64,000 nucleotides of DNA, taken from Nostoc sp. TCL240-02 (GTDB lineage Bacteria > Cyanobacteriota > Cyanobacteriia > Cyanobacteriales > Nostocaceae). This document shows positions 1-8,272 of this stretch, piece by piece. The stretch is taken from assembly GCF_013343235.1 (NCBI RefSeq), contig NZ_CP040094.1, positions 5,203,001 to 5,267,000 on the forward strand. The letters run 5' to 3'. Made by a program: the position numbers and the translations under genes. Numbering within the stretch: position 1 is the stretch's first letter; every line of letters begins with the position of its first letter. A model generated the notes under the pieces. The model did not search any database, had not been told where the DNA came from, and was given only the letters and a program-made list of their open reading frames with translations.

Positions 1-11
1 GAGATAATAAT

Positions 12-641
12 ATGGTTGCAACAGCAGAAAGAATCACCGAGACTCGCAGCGCCACGGAAAGATTTTTAAGCTTAGAAACTTTAGCAAAAGCTACATCAAA
101 ATCGCCCCAAGAAGTGAAGATGCTGCTAGGACGGGCTAAAGAAGTAATTCACCCAACGGAACATGGAGCGGAGATGATCACCGAAACCGCCTTTGATAGC
201 GTGGTTCTCGAATGGGCGCGTTCATTCAAAGACGACATAACCCCTGCTACAACAACAGCAGAATCTCCCAGCAAAACAAAATCTTCCCGCAGTCCTGCGA
301 CAAAGCTATTAAGCCAAAGACTAGTCCCTGATGACATCGCTAAAACCAAGGGTGGAAAGTCAGTCGGTTCTGCCAATTTGACAGTTAAGGGAATTCAAAT
401 AACTCTTGAAAACTTTTTCAACAAGGTGCGCCTAGACGATACGACCATTGTTGATGCGGTTTCCGCCTTCATTGAAGGTACAAGCGAATTTGGAATGGCA
501 CTTAGAAAAGAGCTACTAGCAGTCTACAAACGCTCATTCAAGGGTTTAGATATGACGGAAGTGGAAACAAAGCTTATCGCTGGAGCTAAAGCTTACCTGG
601 AAAAATCAAACGCCCCTGAAACAGCAGAAGTTCAAGGTTAA
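12..641 (+). CDS. hypothetical protein at left edge of phage block
   Basis: This 209-residue protein is not recognised. The N-terminal third is helical and charged and could be a small DNA-binding fold. A Ser/Thr/Ala-rich linker follows at about residues 75-100, then a helical C-terminal domain. The ATG follows an A-rich leader with no clear Shine-Dalgarno. It sits upstream of the portal gene, where a terminase small subunit or regulator might be expected, but no terminase motif is visible. A palindrome of the 14-bp family described below (407-420) lies inside the coding sequence at codons for LENFFN. Confidence in coding is good; function is unknown. Confidence 0.6.
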   Translation: MVATAERITETRSATERFLSLETLAKATSKSPQEVKMLLGRAKEVIHPTEHGAEMITETAFDSVVLEWARSFKDDITPATTTAESPSKTKSSRSPATKLLSQRLVPDDIAKTKGGKSVGSANLTVKGIQITLENFFNKVRLDDTTIVDAVSAFIEGTSEFGMALRKELLAVYKRSFKGLDMTEVETKLIAGAKAYLEKSNAPETAEVQG

Positions 642-754
642 TATTCGGGGTTAATATTATAGATGCGATCGCTTCACCCTACAAAATGCGTATTGTGGGC
701 GGACAGGGCGATCGCTTCAATATTTTGTATAATTTGAATGCGATCGCCTCTCGA

Positions 755-1027
755 CTAAATTAGGTTGCTCGTAGAGATGTAGACATCTCCAAGAACAAGC
801 GTCCAAGACGTGGGGAAAGCATCTGTAACCCCTCTCGACCAAACCGATTCCGGTCGCGGCAGTTGCAAAAAGTTGGCCGCATCCTTGGGATTTTCCCAAT
901 CAAAGTAAGCGGCGTTCCGGCTTGAGGTGATCGCTTTTGACAGAGTGGTAGAAATAGTAAATACACGAACGCGAGTTACCCTTACGGGTTCGGCAGATGC
1001 TCCACTGGGGAGACCCCAAGACCGCAC
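755..1027 (-). pseudogene. possible gene remnant capped by a dispersed repeat
   Basis: The minus-strand frame encodes about 90 residues. The downstream part (from about 960 to 755) has ordinary protein composition, including WENPKDAANFL and LVLGDVYIS. The first 20 or so codons come from a repeat that recurs elsewhere (1005-1026 here and 13996-14017). That suggests a small gene truncated or overwritten at its 5' end by the repeat. The product is not recognised, and this may be chance reading through non-coding DNA. Confidence 0.25.
1005..1026 (+). repeat. dispersed repeat, copy 1 (inverse of 13996-14017)
   Basis: These 22 bases are the exact reverse complement of 13996-14017. The core GGGGAGACCCC reads toward AAGACCGCA. 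From memory, closely similar sequence is scattered in Nostoc genomes, so the two copies need not be element ends. Confidence 0.6.
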
Positions 1028-1144
1028 TGCCTCACCACGCGCTATCGTTCCTACACTATCTGGAAAGTAGGAAGTGCAGGTGCAATTCCTGCCTCTGTCT
1101 TTAGGGAATTTTGGCTACGTACACTCCCCAAAGTGATGTAGCTC

Positions 1145-2563
1145 TTGCCTCCTACTAATTCCAACAACCTACCATCAACCCTGTCTGGTGCAGCTGCTGC
1201 CTACTCTAGAAATCTGCTGCTATTGCTTGATTGCTGGAATGGGCTAGAGGACAGAGAAAGGGTTTACCTTCCCAAGGAAGTCAAGGAACCGCCCCAGGCG
1301 TGGGTGGATCGCGTCAAGCGCACGACTTTTGACAATCGCTTTGAGCCTGCAATTAAAGACTATGCCGGACTTCTAAGCGTTTTCAGCCTAAACGACGATA
1401 CCGCCCCAAGCATCGAGGCAAATAAAAATAACATCGACTTGATGGGCAATGACCTCTGGACATTTTTCAACGAGGTCGATCAATACTGCCTCCGTGATGG
1501 CTGGTGCGGGGTTATGGTTGAATACCCAACTGAAGATCCCACTATTGCATCACAGTCGGATTTATTGGCAAGCGATCGCCGCCCATACTTGGTATTAATC
1601 GATCGTCGCGACATTATCAACTGGCGGACTACCAAGTTAAACGGCAAACCAACTCTGGCGCAATTAACCATCCGCGAAACGCGATGTGAGCCGGATGGCG
1701 ACTATGGGGAAAAGGAAGCGACTTACTACCGAGTCTTGCTACCAGGTGAATATTTCGTTTATCAGATTGTTGAGGTTCAGAACCAAAAGCAACTAATAGA
1801 AGTTGACCACGGCTTCACAAGTCTCTTAGAAATTCCCCTAGTCTACTACTCTGTCACCGAATCACAGCTATTTGCAGCCAAAGCACCATTCCTGAATCTC
1901 GCAAAACTCAATATCGAGTATTACCAGAAGCGCAGTCAGTTAAATGAAGTACTGCGGAAATGTAACTTGCCTGTGCCGGTGCGGAAGGGATTAATAAAGA
2001 CGGTAGATGACATAAAAAAAGTCCCCCCTCTGGTGATTGGCCCCAACTCGGTGCTGGACATCCCTACGGACGGGGACTTTTTCTTTGCCGAACCAAGCGG
2101 GGTGGCGATCGCCGCCTCCAAAGACGACCTCAAAGACTTAGAAGCGGCGATGGATAGGATGACGCTGGACTTTTTGACCAGTGGTGAACACCAAAAGACC
2201 GCCACAGAAGTAATTTTGGACTCCACCAAAACCAGCGCCAACCTCAAAGGCGTAGCCCGCCGGAAAGAGAGCGCACTACAACAAATATTTAAATTTTGGG
2301 TAGCTTACACCGGGGAGACTGAGGGCGGCGGCATCACTCAAGATGAATCCCTGCTTTCAGCACCGCTTACACCAGAGCAGGTAGATAAATTGCAAAATTT
2401 GGCAGACTCTGGGCGGATAAGCGATCGCACCTTATTGATGCTCTTGCAAATGGGTAAAGTCTTGCCACGGCAATTTGACATTGATGCCGAGGTGAAACTG
2501 ACTGAAATTGCCAATCCAGAAAATTTACCACAGGGTAGTGACGACCCTGTGCTTGCACCATGA
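1145..2563 (+). CDS. phage portal protein, DUF4055-like
   Basis: At 472 residues this fits a portal protein, the dodecameric ring at the capsid vertex through which DNA is packaged. The N-terminal region has the DUF4055 look: YLPKEVKEPP, then WVDRVKRTTFDNRFEP and a glycine-containing helix (KDYAGLLSVFSL). The long central and C-terminal helices include KTATEVILDSTKTSANLKG, like the portal stem and wing. The first usable start is TTG at 1145, and no upstream ATG keeps the frame. The stop overlaps the next ATG by four bases (ATGA), implying translational coupling. The portal assignment is by family resemblance read by eye. Confidence 0.75.
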   Translation: MPPTNSNNLPSTLSGAAAAYSRNLLLLLDCWNGLEDRERVYLPKEVKEPPQAWVDRVKRTTFDNRFEPAIKDYAGLLSVFSLNDDTAPSIEANKNNIDLMGNDLWTFFNEVDQYCLRDGWCGVMVEYPTEDPTIASQSDLLASDRRPYLVLIDRRDIINWRTTKLNGKPTLAQLTIRETRCEPDGDYGEKEATYYRVLLPGEYFVYQIVEVQNQKQLIEVDHGFTSLLEIPLVYYSVTESQLFAAKAPFLNLAKLNIEYYQKRSQLNEVLRKCNLPVPVRKGLIKTVDDIKKVPPLVIGPNSVLDIPTDGDFFFAEPSGVAIAASKDDLKDLEAAMDRMTLDFLTSGEHQKTATEVILDSTKTSANLKGVARRKESALQQIFKFWVAYTGETEGGGITQDESLLSAPLTPEQVDKLQNLADSGRISDRTLLMLLQMGKVLPRQFDIDAEVKLTEIANPENLPQGSDDPVLAP

Positions 2564-2790
2564 TTTACAAGCTGGTTTCCCCAGAAAATGAAATTGTGGA
2601 GTTCAAGAGTGTTACCCATTTCTGCCGCGAACGGGGATTAAATGTTGCCAATATCTACAACGTTTTACGTGGTACAGGCAAGGTTTGCCACGGCTGGCGG
2701 CTTGTAGATCCTTCAAAACCTTATGCAATTAGACGCTTTAGGAAAAATGAAAACCCTTGGACAACCCCTAACCCTAGCCCAACTGCTTGA
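2560..2790 (+). CDS. small NUMOD/IENR-like DNA-binding protein
   Basis: This 76-residue protein overlaps the portal stop by four bases. Residues about 15-50 read FKSVTHFCRERGL, then NIYNVLRGTGKVCHGWRL, the pattern of NUMOD1/IENR modules usually attached to phage HNH or GIY-YIG homing endonucleases. No nuclease domain is present, so it may be a free-standing DNA-binding module or a relic of a homing endonuclease next to the portal gene. The family call rests on motif resemblance only. Confidence 0.55.
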   Translation: MIYKLVSPENEIVEFKSVTHFCRERGLNVANIYNVLRGTGKVCHGWRLVDPSKPYAIRRFRKNENPWTTPNPSPTA

Positions 2791-2896
2791 CCTCGCCACC
2801 GTCCGCCAATCCGATGTAGATGAAATGGTCAAGCGATCGCAACCTCATGAAAAACTTTTCATAAATGCCCTACCAATTCGACAGCCAAAGCCATAG
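2747..2896 (+). CDS. possible 49-residue ORF bridging to the head gene
   Basis: An ATG at 2747 opens a 49-codon frame that overlaps the end of the upstream gene and the start of the next head gene. The protein begins MKTLGQPLTLAQLLDLATV. A TGAAAAACTTTTCA palindrome (2848-2861) lies inside it. Overlaps at both ends suit compact phage operons, but nothing identifies the product and it could be spurious. Confidence 0.3.
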   Translation: MKTLGQPLTLAQLLDLATVRQSDVDEMVKRSQPHEKLFINALPIRQPKP

Positions 2897-3467
2897 ATAT
2901 CGAGATACGGAGACAGGGCGCTTTGTCAAGGTCGCTGATGTCACCAAGTTGATTGACCAAGAGGTAAACCGTCTAGAAGTGCGATTGAAGGGTCACGCAC
3001 GGCTTTTGGCTCAAGGCAAAATTGATACCGGCGAATTCCAAACCCGGATGGCGTTGACTTTGAAGGAATCGCACCTGCGGAACGCGGCGATAGGTGCAGG
3101 AGGAACAAAACAATTGACTCCCACACATTATGGCAAGGTGGGGGCGCAACTCAAGAAGCAGTACAAATATCTTCATGGTTTTGGGCAGGATTTAGCAGAT
3201 GGGAAACTCACGCCAGAACAGGCGATTAGACGCGCTGGAAGTTATGCCAAGAGTGCTAAAACATCATTTTTTGAAGCCGAATTCACCAGTCGGGGCAAAG
3301 TTGGATTTTATGCCAAGCGCTTACTGGATGCTCAGTCTCGCCATTGTGCATCATGTATTAGTTATCAGAGGTTGACCTGGACACTGATTCAAAATGTCAT
3401 TCCGCCTGGGGTGGATTGTGAGTGTGGGGGGCGGTGTCGATGTCGGCTGGTTTATCGTTCGCTGTAG
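2865..3467 (+). CDS. phage head morphogenesis protein (Mu F-like)
   Basis: The protein has 200 residues, mostly helical, with a cysteine-rich C-terminus. HCASCISYQ is followed by VIPPGVDCECGGRCRCRLVY. This is the signature of minor head proteins of the Mu gpF/SPP1 gp7 type, whose genes usually follow the portal gene as here. The role would be capsid assembly or DNA ejection. It is shorter than many homologues. The start ATG at 2865 lies just after a TGAAAA palindrome, and no strong Shine-Dalgarno is seen. Its 3' end overlaps a convergent minus-strand gene by 71 bases. Confidence 0.65.
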   Translation: MPYQFDSQSHRYRDTETGRFVKVADVTKLIDQEVNRLEVRLKGHARLLAQGKIDTGEFQTRMALTLKESHLRNAAIGAGGTKQLTPTHYGKVGAQLKKQYKYLHGFGQDLADGKLTPEQAIRRAGSYAKSAKTSFFEAEFTSRGKVGFYAKRLLDAQSRHCASCISYQRLTWTLIQNVIPPGVDCECGGRCRCRLVYRSL

Positions 3468-3768
3468 TGCGTAGCTTATTTTCTAGCTGAACTGCTAAAA
3501 CTTTTATTTGCCGAGCTTGTTCAATGACAGAAAATTCAGGTGTACTCACACCAATTTCCTGCCTAACGATTTCTCTCCATACCTCTAATATCTCTTCTAC
3601 AACATCATCAGGGATATGTCGCCATTCAAATTTGAGGCTACGGCGATCGCAAATATCGCTTTCAATTGCGGCTACAATTCTGTCTTCTACTGTCAATAAA
3701 GCCCTATCAACATATTTCTTTGTGTAATTTCTTGTTATCTCTGCTGACTGCCTTGGCGTGTAACTCAT
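3397..3768 (-). CDS. hypothetical charged helical protein (opposite strand)
   Basis: The likely start is the ATG at 3766-3768, preceded by AAGGA seven bases upstream. That gives 123 residues beginning MSYTPRQSAEITRNYTKK; an upstream in-frame start has no such site. The protein is charged and helical (RIVAAIESDICDRRSLKFEW) and is not recognised. Its C-terminus overlaps the 3' end of the head gene. It is one of several minus-strand genes inserted in the rightward phage operon, which is how moron-like accessory genes often appear. Confidence 0.5.
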   Translation of the reverse strand: MSYTPRQSAEITRNYTKKYVDRALLTVEDRIVAAIESDICDRRSLKFEWRHIPDDVVEEILEVWREIVRQEIGVSTPEFSVIEQARQIKVLAVQLENKLRTTANDKPADIDTAPHTHNPPQAE

Positions 3769-3805
3769 ATTGGAATCCTTGATAAATATTACAAATACTT
3801 CTTTT

Positions 3806-4276
3806 ATGCCATTCACTCTAGAACAAAGATACCAAATCCTCACCGCCCTCAATGAAGCGCTGCTACGCACCGACCAAATGCGATCGCAATACGCCGATGC
3901 ACCAAATGACTTCTACCGATTTGATGCCACACTAACCCCAACCGAATACCAGAAAAACCGCCCAGCACCACTGCTATTTCAAAAGGATGATATCTGGCAG
4001 AGGTTAGACAGAATTGAAGCTGAATCGGAATTTTTAGTGCAGCAAGTGATGTTTGTTATGAATCTTTTCAGAAGCGTTGAATTAGCGATACATCAGGAGC
4101 GATCGTCTGTTAATTCAGCCCTTAAAAAAGCTGATGTTTTGGAATGGGAGACTGGCTCAAGAAGTGCCGGAATGTTTGCTCAAAGGGATGACTTGATTGA
4201 AAAACTACGCTATCAATTGGGTTTACCGCCATCACCAGACCCAATGGGTGGCGGAGGGATGTTATTGAGGAGTTAG
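3806..4276 (+). CDS. hypothetical phage-block protein
   Basis: It has 156 residues from the internal ATG at 3806 (beginning MPFTLEQRYQILTALNEAL). A longer frame opens at 3770 but overlaps the divergent gene and looks non-coding. The protein is helical with a Gly/Met-rich tail. The position after the head gene and before the decoration protein suggests a capsid or connector role, which is inference. It is closely followed by the gene at 4283. Confidence 0.55.
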   Translation: MPFTLEQRYQILTALNEALLRTDQMRSQYADAPNDFYRFDATLTPTEYQKNRPAPLLFQKDDIWQRLDRIEAESEFLVQQVMFVMNLFRSVELAIHQERSSVNSALKKADVLEWETGSRSAGMFAQRDDLIEKLRYQLGLPPSPDPMGGGGMLLRS

Positions 4277-4282
4277 GAAGAC

Positions 4283-4567
4283 ATGGAAAGATTTACCACA
4301 CAACATCAAAATGCTAAGAAGGCTTTAGTACTAAGCATCATTGAAGCGTTTAGAGCCTTTCGGCTTAATCCTACTCAAGCTCATTCAGTAATAGATGAGG
4401 TCAAACAGCTTTTAGAAAACCCTAGCGCAGAAGATGTAGATAACACGGAAGTTATTGGCAAAGAAGTTATTTTGAGAATATTTGTGGAACCAACTGCTTT
4501 TATAGAAGTTGGATCGGAAGTTACAACTAGAATCGTTCCGGTCATTCCAAAATCAGTTAAATTATGA
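4283..4567 (+). CDS. hypothetical protein, partner of 4564 gene
   Basis: A 94-residue protein with an N-terminal helical half and a C-terminal beta-rich half (ILRIFVEPTAFIEVGSEV). It ends in an ATGA overlap with the following UPF0175-like gene. This coupling suggests a two-gene unit, possibly toxin-antitoxin-like, but no toxin family is recognised. Confidence 0.5.
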   Translation: MERFTTQHQNAKKALVLSIIEAFRAFRLNPTQAHSVIDEVKQLLENPSAEDVDNTEVIGKEVILRIFVEPTAFIEVGSEVTTRIVPVIPKSVKL

Positions 4568-4866
4568 TGCTTCATCTTTCTACTGCCAAATACTTAAGTC
4601 TAATTTCATGGAAAACTTATATCAATCCTGGGCAAGGGATAGCAGGTGACGGTAATACTCCTTCTGAATCAATCAGAGATTGGCTGAATAATTTTGAAAC
4701 CTATCTGAAAAATTACGAATCTGGAGAAATGAGCTTGAGTAAACTCTGTGAGAATCTAGGAGTTTCTTTAGACACAGGTAAGCAAATACTTCAGGCTGAA
4801 AATATAGCGCTTGATTTGGGAGTTTCAAATGAGGCAGACCTAGAAGAAGATATTAAAAATGCTTGA
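4564..4866 (+). CDS. UPF0175-like HTH small protein
   Basis: A 100-residue protein whose C-terminal part (ESGEMSLSKLCENLGVSLDTGKQIL and following) resembles the helix-turn-helix of UPF0175 proteins, antitoxin-like proteins common in cyanobacteria. The start overlaps the preceding stop by four bases. A TGAAAAGTTTTTCA palindrome begins five bases after the stop. The family call is tentative; length is typical. Confidence 0.5.
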   Translation: MMLHLSTAKYLSLISWKTYINPGQGIAGDGNTPSESIRDWLNNFETYLKNYESGEMSLSKLCENLGVSLDTGKQILQAENIALDLGVSNEADLEEDIKNA

Positions 4867-4948
4867 TTCTTGAAAAGTTTTTCAGGATGCTCAAAAACTC
4901 CTAAAAAAGGGAATCATAGCCCTTGATGTAATGCTAAAAAATTAACTC

Positions 4949-5752
4949 ATGTCAGGCTCTTTAAGCGATTTTTGCGAAGCCCAGCTATTAAATCAGCTAT
5001 TCGGTGGCGTACCCTACGGCACACCCAACATATTATACTTCGGTTACATGGTAGGCGTAGCTAGTGAAACTGGCCCTGGCGCTGAACCAAATTCAGGTGG
5101 CTATGCTCGGATCGCCGTCACCAACAACACCACAAACTTTACTGTCACTGCTAACCAAATTAAGTCCAACGCCACAGAAATTCAGTTTGCTGAGGCAACC
5201 AGCAATCATGGATTAGTACAAGCGATCGGCGTTTGGGATTCCCCGACTTCTGGCAATATGCTGGTGTACTTCCCCTTGAGTAGCCCCATTAACATCACTG
5301 TGGGCGATGCAATGCGGATTCCAGTTGGCTCTCTCACGGTGCAGTTTGCATCTGGGGGATTGAGCAACTACGTGAAAAATGCCTTGCTTAACCAACTTTT
5401 TGGTAATGTACCTTTCAATGTGATTACCGCGCTGTATGCCGCCTACGCTACCAGCAGCCCTACAGATGCCCTAGCTGGCACAGAACCCAGTGGCAATGGA
5501 TATGCCCGTGTTGGAGTTACCAACAATACCAACAACTTCCCCATTGCAACAGTTGGCAGCAAGGTAAACGCCTTAGATATTAACTTTGCGGAGGCTACAG
5601 GCTCTCAAGGCACAGTTACTCACGTGCAACTATTTGATGCAACAAGCGGCGGTAACTACCTCGGCAGATACGCGCTAACTGCCACTCAAGTAATAAGCGC
5701 AGGTACGATTCCTGCTATCCCTGCCAATACCCTTACCCTCACTCTTGACTAA
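4949..5752 (+). CDS. tandem-duplicated phage decoration/tail-type protein
   Basis: The 267 residues are two copies of one domain of about 133 residues. Each begins with LLNQLFG-VPF/Y, then GxEPxxxGYARxxVTNNTxNF, then IxFAEATxxxGxVxxxxxxDxxxxGN, and closes with a beta-rich segment. This pattern is common in phage proteins annotated as decoration or tail-fibre-like (Gp80-type), which usually carry one domain. The fused second copy is diverged, so the duplication is not recent. It would sit on the virion surface. The stop overlaps the next start (TAATG). Confidence 0.65.
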   Translation: MSGSLSDFCEAQLLNQLFGGVPYGTPNILYFGYMVGVASETGPGAEPNSGGYARIAVTNNTTNFTVTANQIKSNATEIQFAEATSNHGLVQAIGVWDSPTSGNMLVYFPLSSPINITVGDAMRIPVGSLTVQFASGGLSNYVKNALLNQLFGNVPFNVITALYAAYATSSPTDALAGTEPSGNGYARVGVTNNTNNFPIATVGSKVNALDINFAEATGSQGTVTHVQLFDATSGGNYLGRYALTATQVISAGTIPAIPANTLTLTLD

Positions 5753-6450
5753 TGGCACAGCTAAATTTTCCAAGTGGTGCGATCGCCTCCACCACCACTG
5801 CTGACATCAGTGCCATTAAAATCCGCAAGAATCTGGGTAGACCTGGGGTAATCGCCGCCACTACAGTCGCCAGCGTGGGGGCATTGGGTAAAAAACGCTC
5901 TGTGAAACCCGATCCAATCGCCTTCACTTGTGGCTTATCTGGCACACTCAAGCGGAAGTTGAAGTTTCCACCTGGGGTGATCACGTCTACTACCAATTCT
6001 CAAGTCAAGTTCTTTCTCAATGTCTCCCCCGCAGCGCCTCCTAAAGGTTCGTTGTACAGGGCTGACTTGAGTACTCTGTTGCAACCTGGGTCAAGCGCAC
6101 CTGCGTTCAGTGGTTCAAGGCTGGTGAAGGGAGACTTAACGCCTCTGTCATTCAAGATTCAGGGTCAAAAGCTTGATGGCTTGAATGCCGAATTTACCAC
6201 CAAGCGCAAAGACGATCCGCTTGCCGCGCCAATTGTCAAATCGGGATCTGCTGTTCATCAAAGCGATCCGGCGGTGGATGGTCAAACCAAAATTGAAACT
6301 GTGATGGGTAGCTTTGCACTAGATCCTGGCGACACAGAGAGTTTCCCTGACTCAGAAGTGGAATTGAGTTACACACTCAAATTCAGTGATGGTTTGGGGA
6401 GAGTTTATACTGTGGCATCGGGCAACTTCACTGTCTATTCTGCGGGGTAA
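5752..6450 (+). CDS. hypothetical structural protein
   Basis: This 232-residue protein is rich in Ser, Gly and Pro with beta propensity. Its ATG shares one base with the preceding stop. An internal similarity between residues about 5-20 and about 78-90 (FPSGAIASTT / FPPGVITSTT) suggests a short internal duplication. The family is not recognised; a virion structural role is inferred from position and composition. Confidence 0.55.
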   Translation: MAQLNFPSGAIASTTTADISAIKIRKNLGRPGVIAATTVASVGALGKKRSVKPDPIAFTCGLSGTLKRKLKFPPGVITSTTNSQVKFFLNVSPAAPPKGSLYRADLSTLLQPGSSAPAFSGSRLVKGDLTPLSFKIQGQKLDGLNAEFTTKRKDDPLAAPIVKSGSAVHQSDPAVDGQTKIETVMGSFALDPGDTESFPDSEVELSYTLKFSDGLGRVYTVASGNFTVYSAG

Positions 6451-6453
6451 ACT

Positions 6454-7008
6454 TCATAACCTAAATAAAGCTTCAACAGAATAGCGTTCTTTATAGACTC
6501 GATATTCATTGATTACCGCTTGAATTTCACCTTCAGTCATGTTTAGTTCTTTACCAAACTTAAACCAGAAAGCATCAAACCTAGCTGCTTCTGATGCTTG
6601 TAACAAAACTGCTGCATGGTTTCTAGCTTCATCTAAATGGAGGGTAGTTTTAAATTCTTGATAATCAATTTGTATTAGTGGTTTTTGTGTATTAAATCCA
6701 AAAATCGCGTTGACATCAACAGGCAATGGTTGCCGTTTTTCTCTTACTAATTTTAATACTGCAACTGCCATTTGTACGTCTTTGCTAGGCTTGCCAAAAC
6801 CTTTGGGTATGTCTGGAGCTAATGCTTTAAACAATGCCCCTTCCGATTCAGCGTATGCAGCAGCATTGATAATGGCGATCGCTTTTTGTGTGGCTGCTGT
6901 TGAGGTTATGAGAAGTTTTTTACCGTTGAACTCTATTTTCACCAATGGCTCAAAAGTTTCTGGGTCAAGATAGGATTCAACCTCTAAAAATTCTAGCTCT
7001 TGATTCAT
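6454..7008 (-). CDS. hypothetical protein (opposite-strand accessory gene)
   Basis: A 184-residue protein with an acidic N-terminus, an Ala-rich central helix region and a mixed C-terminal half. No family is recognised. It is read against the phage operon, converges on the 5752 gene with three bases between stops, and diverges from the Acb2/Tad1-like gene at 7032 across about 23 bases. The tight divergent arrangement suggests a shared promoter region. Confidence 0.55.
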   Translation of the reverse strand: MNQELEFLEVESYLDPETFEPLVKIEFNGKKLLITSTAATQKAIAIINAAAYAESEGALFKALAPDIPKGFGKPSKDVQMAVAVLKLVREKRQPLPVDVNAIFGFNTQKPLIQIDYQEFKTTLHLDEARNHAAVLLQASEAARFDAFWFKFGKELNMTEGEIQAVINEYRVYKERYSVEALFRL

Positions 7009-7031
7009 TGTTTATTAACTGAGGTTAATGT

Positions 7032-7361
7032 ATGACACTTTCTTCAGATCAAATCACAATTATTAACCAAAATTGGACAAATGATGATGGCACACATGAT
7101 GGTGGAGTTGCAACTGGCGTAGGCTTCACAATATCGTGGCAAAGAGGCCCTATTAATGTTGCTGGAAGAAACGGGGCTTTTTTGATTGAGGTTATGGAAG
7201 CTTGTCACTGTCAATTAGAATATTTTCAAAATTCTGGTTATTCTTGCGAAGAAAATACCGAAGCTTTGGAGTATTTGGATAAGGCAATTCAAAGCCTCAA
7301 GTCGCGCAGAACTCGCAGGGAGTCTGAAGGAACTTTTGGGACTCACCAACCGGATCGATAA
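7032..7361 (+). CDS. candidate Acb2/Tad1 hairpin-domain anti-defence protein
   Basis: The 109 residues match, from memory, a widespread phage family now grouped under the Acb2/Tad1 hairpin domain. Residues about 27-45 read GVGFTISWQRGP then GRNGAFLIEVMEA. A helical hairpin follows (QLEYFQNSGYSCEEN, then ALEYLDKAIQSLKSR), and the C-terminus is RRTRRESEGTFGTHQPDR, like the conserved R-RE-GVEGTH ending. Characterised members sequester nucleotide signals of CBASS (cyclic oligonucleotides) or Thoeris (gcADPR), blocking host effectors. Being between structural genes suits an accessory moron. The family is inferred without a search; the ligand cannot be predicted. Confidence 0.55.
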   Translation: MTLSSDQITIINQNWTNDDGTHDGGVATGVGFTISWQRGPINVAGRNGAFLIEVMEACHCQLEYFQNSGYSCEENTEALEYLDKAIQSLKSRRTRRESEGTFGTHQPDR

Positions 7362-7364
7362 ATA

Positions 7365-7778
7365 ATGTCCTCACCCTTTTCTGGTTTTGAAAACACCATC
7401 CTCACTTTTCAAGTTGCCGATCGCACTTACACAATCAACGCTGTCGGCAACCGATCGCTTAACTACCAACCCCTGATAATCAAAGCAGTCTTAAAGCCCA
7501 CGACGGACACCAGCACAGTCAACCGTTATGCCAATGAAATCCAGCAATTTGCTGGCGCTGATGGTCATGCCACGCTGCTAGAAGGGTATTTAGTGGAACC
7601 TCAAGCTTACCCTCAAGGGATTGAATTTTTGGCAGAAGCAGATATTGAAATTGTGGTGGTAATTGGAAAGCCAGAAACAGGGAGATTTAAGCTACTACCC
7701 GTGGTGCAATCCCCTTATGTGGTGGCGATGGGGATTGATGCGATTACACCAATTCGGGGGATATTTAGGAGGAATTGA
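7365..7778 (+). CDS. hypothetical phage structural protein
   Basis: A 137-residue beta-rich protein lying three bases after the Acb2/Tad1-like gene and followed by two overlapping short genes. The position just before the HK97-gp10-like gene suggests a head-tail connector or adaptor. No motif confirms this. Confidence 0.5.
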   Translation: MSSPFSGFENTILTFQVADRTYTINAVGNRSLNYQPLIIKAVLKPTTDTSTVNRYANEIQQFAGADGHATLLEGYLVEPQAYPQGIEFLAEADIEIVVVIGKPETGRFKLLPVVQSPYVVAMGIDAITPIRGIFRRN

Positions 7779-7779
7779 T

Positions 7780-7890
7780 ATGAAGCAACGCCGACATCAT
7801 AACAACAAAGGTCTAAGCCAAACAAAGAAAGGTCGCACTACGGATAAAGTAAAAGCGATCGCTCGTCGATTAAATATCAAATATGGGTAA
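7780..7890 (+). CDS. 36-residue basic peptide
   Basis: It begins MKQRRHHNNKGLSQTKKG and is strongly basic (Lys, Arg and His are about 40%). A textbook AGGAGG lies seven bases before the ATG, the best ribosome-binding site in the block, which argues for real translation despite the size. Its end overlaps the following ATG at 7883. It could bind nucleic acid or be a small virion or assembly factor; it is unrecognised. Confidence 0.55.
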   Translation: MKQRRHHNNKGLSQTKKGRTTDKVKAIARRLNIKYG

Positions 7891-8272
7891 AATCAATATC
7901 GACTTAAGCAAATTAAATTCAGTTATCAACAAAGCCTTTGATGTGGCAGTTGAAGCACAAGCAGAGGCATTTCAAAACGCGATCGTCTCCGATATCTGGG
8001 AATGGCCCCGCGAAACTCTCCGCCAAAATTCTGATGTGGTGTCGTCTCCCCGCGATATTTACGATACAGGAGAACTCTATGATTCACTGGTAATCAGCCG
8101 TACTACTAACGCCGCAGAGTACACTTGGGAGGCTGATTATGCTGCGATCGTCCATGATGGAGCAACTACCAAAAGCTGTACTGAACTACCTGCTAGGCCC
8201 TGGACAAAGGTAGGATTAGAAGAGTGTAATGCTTCAGTTATTATGCAGCAGCAACTCAACAAATATCTGTGA
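7883..8272 (+). CDS. HK97 gp10-like tail completion protein
   Basis: The 129 residues carry the pattern of HK97 gp10/neck proteins: DIYDTGELYDSLVIS in the middle, then YTWEADYAAIVHDGATT, then LPARPWTKVGLEE. Such proteins cap or complete the tail at the head-tail joint. Its ATG lies inside the end of the preceding basic peptide gene, and its stop overlaps the GTG start of the XRE gene, so the three are probably translated together. Confidence 0.7.
   Translation: MGKINIDLSKLNSVINKAFDVAVEAQAEAFQNAIVSDIWEWPRETLRQNSDVVSSPRDIYDTGELYDSLVISRTTNAAEYTWEADYAAIVHDGATTKSCTELPARPWTKVGLEECNASVIMQQQLNKYL

Larger units (their letters stand above)
642..1144. other. intergenic stretch between edge gene and portal gene
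   Basis: About 500 bases hold no plus-strand gene. The stretch contains three HIP1-rich segments (660-760), a possible minus-strand gene remnant (755 to about 960), a dispersed Nostoc-type repeat (about 972-1026), and a small GCAGG/CCTGC hairpin near 1075-1100 just ahead of the portal gene. Confidence 0.5.
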
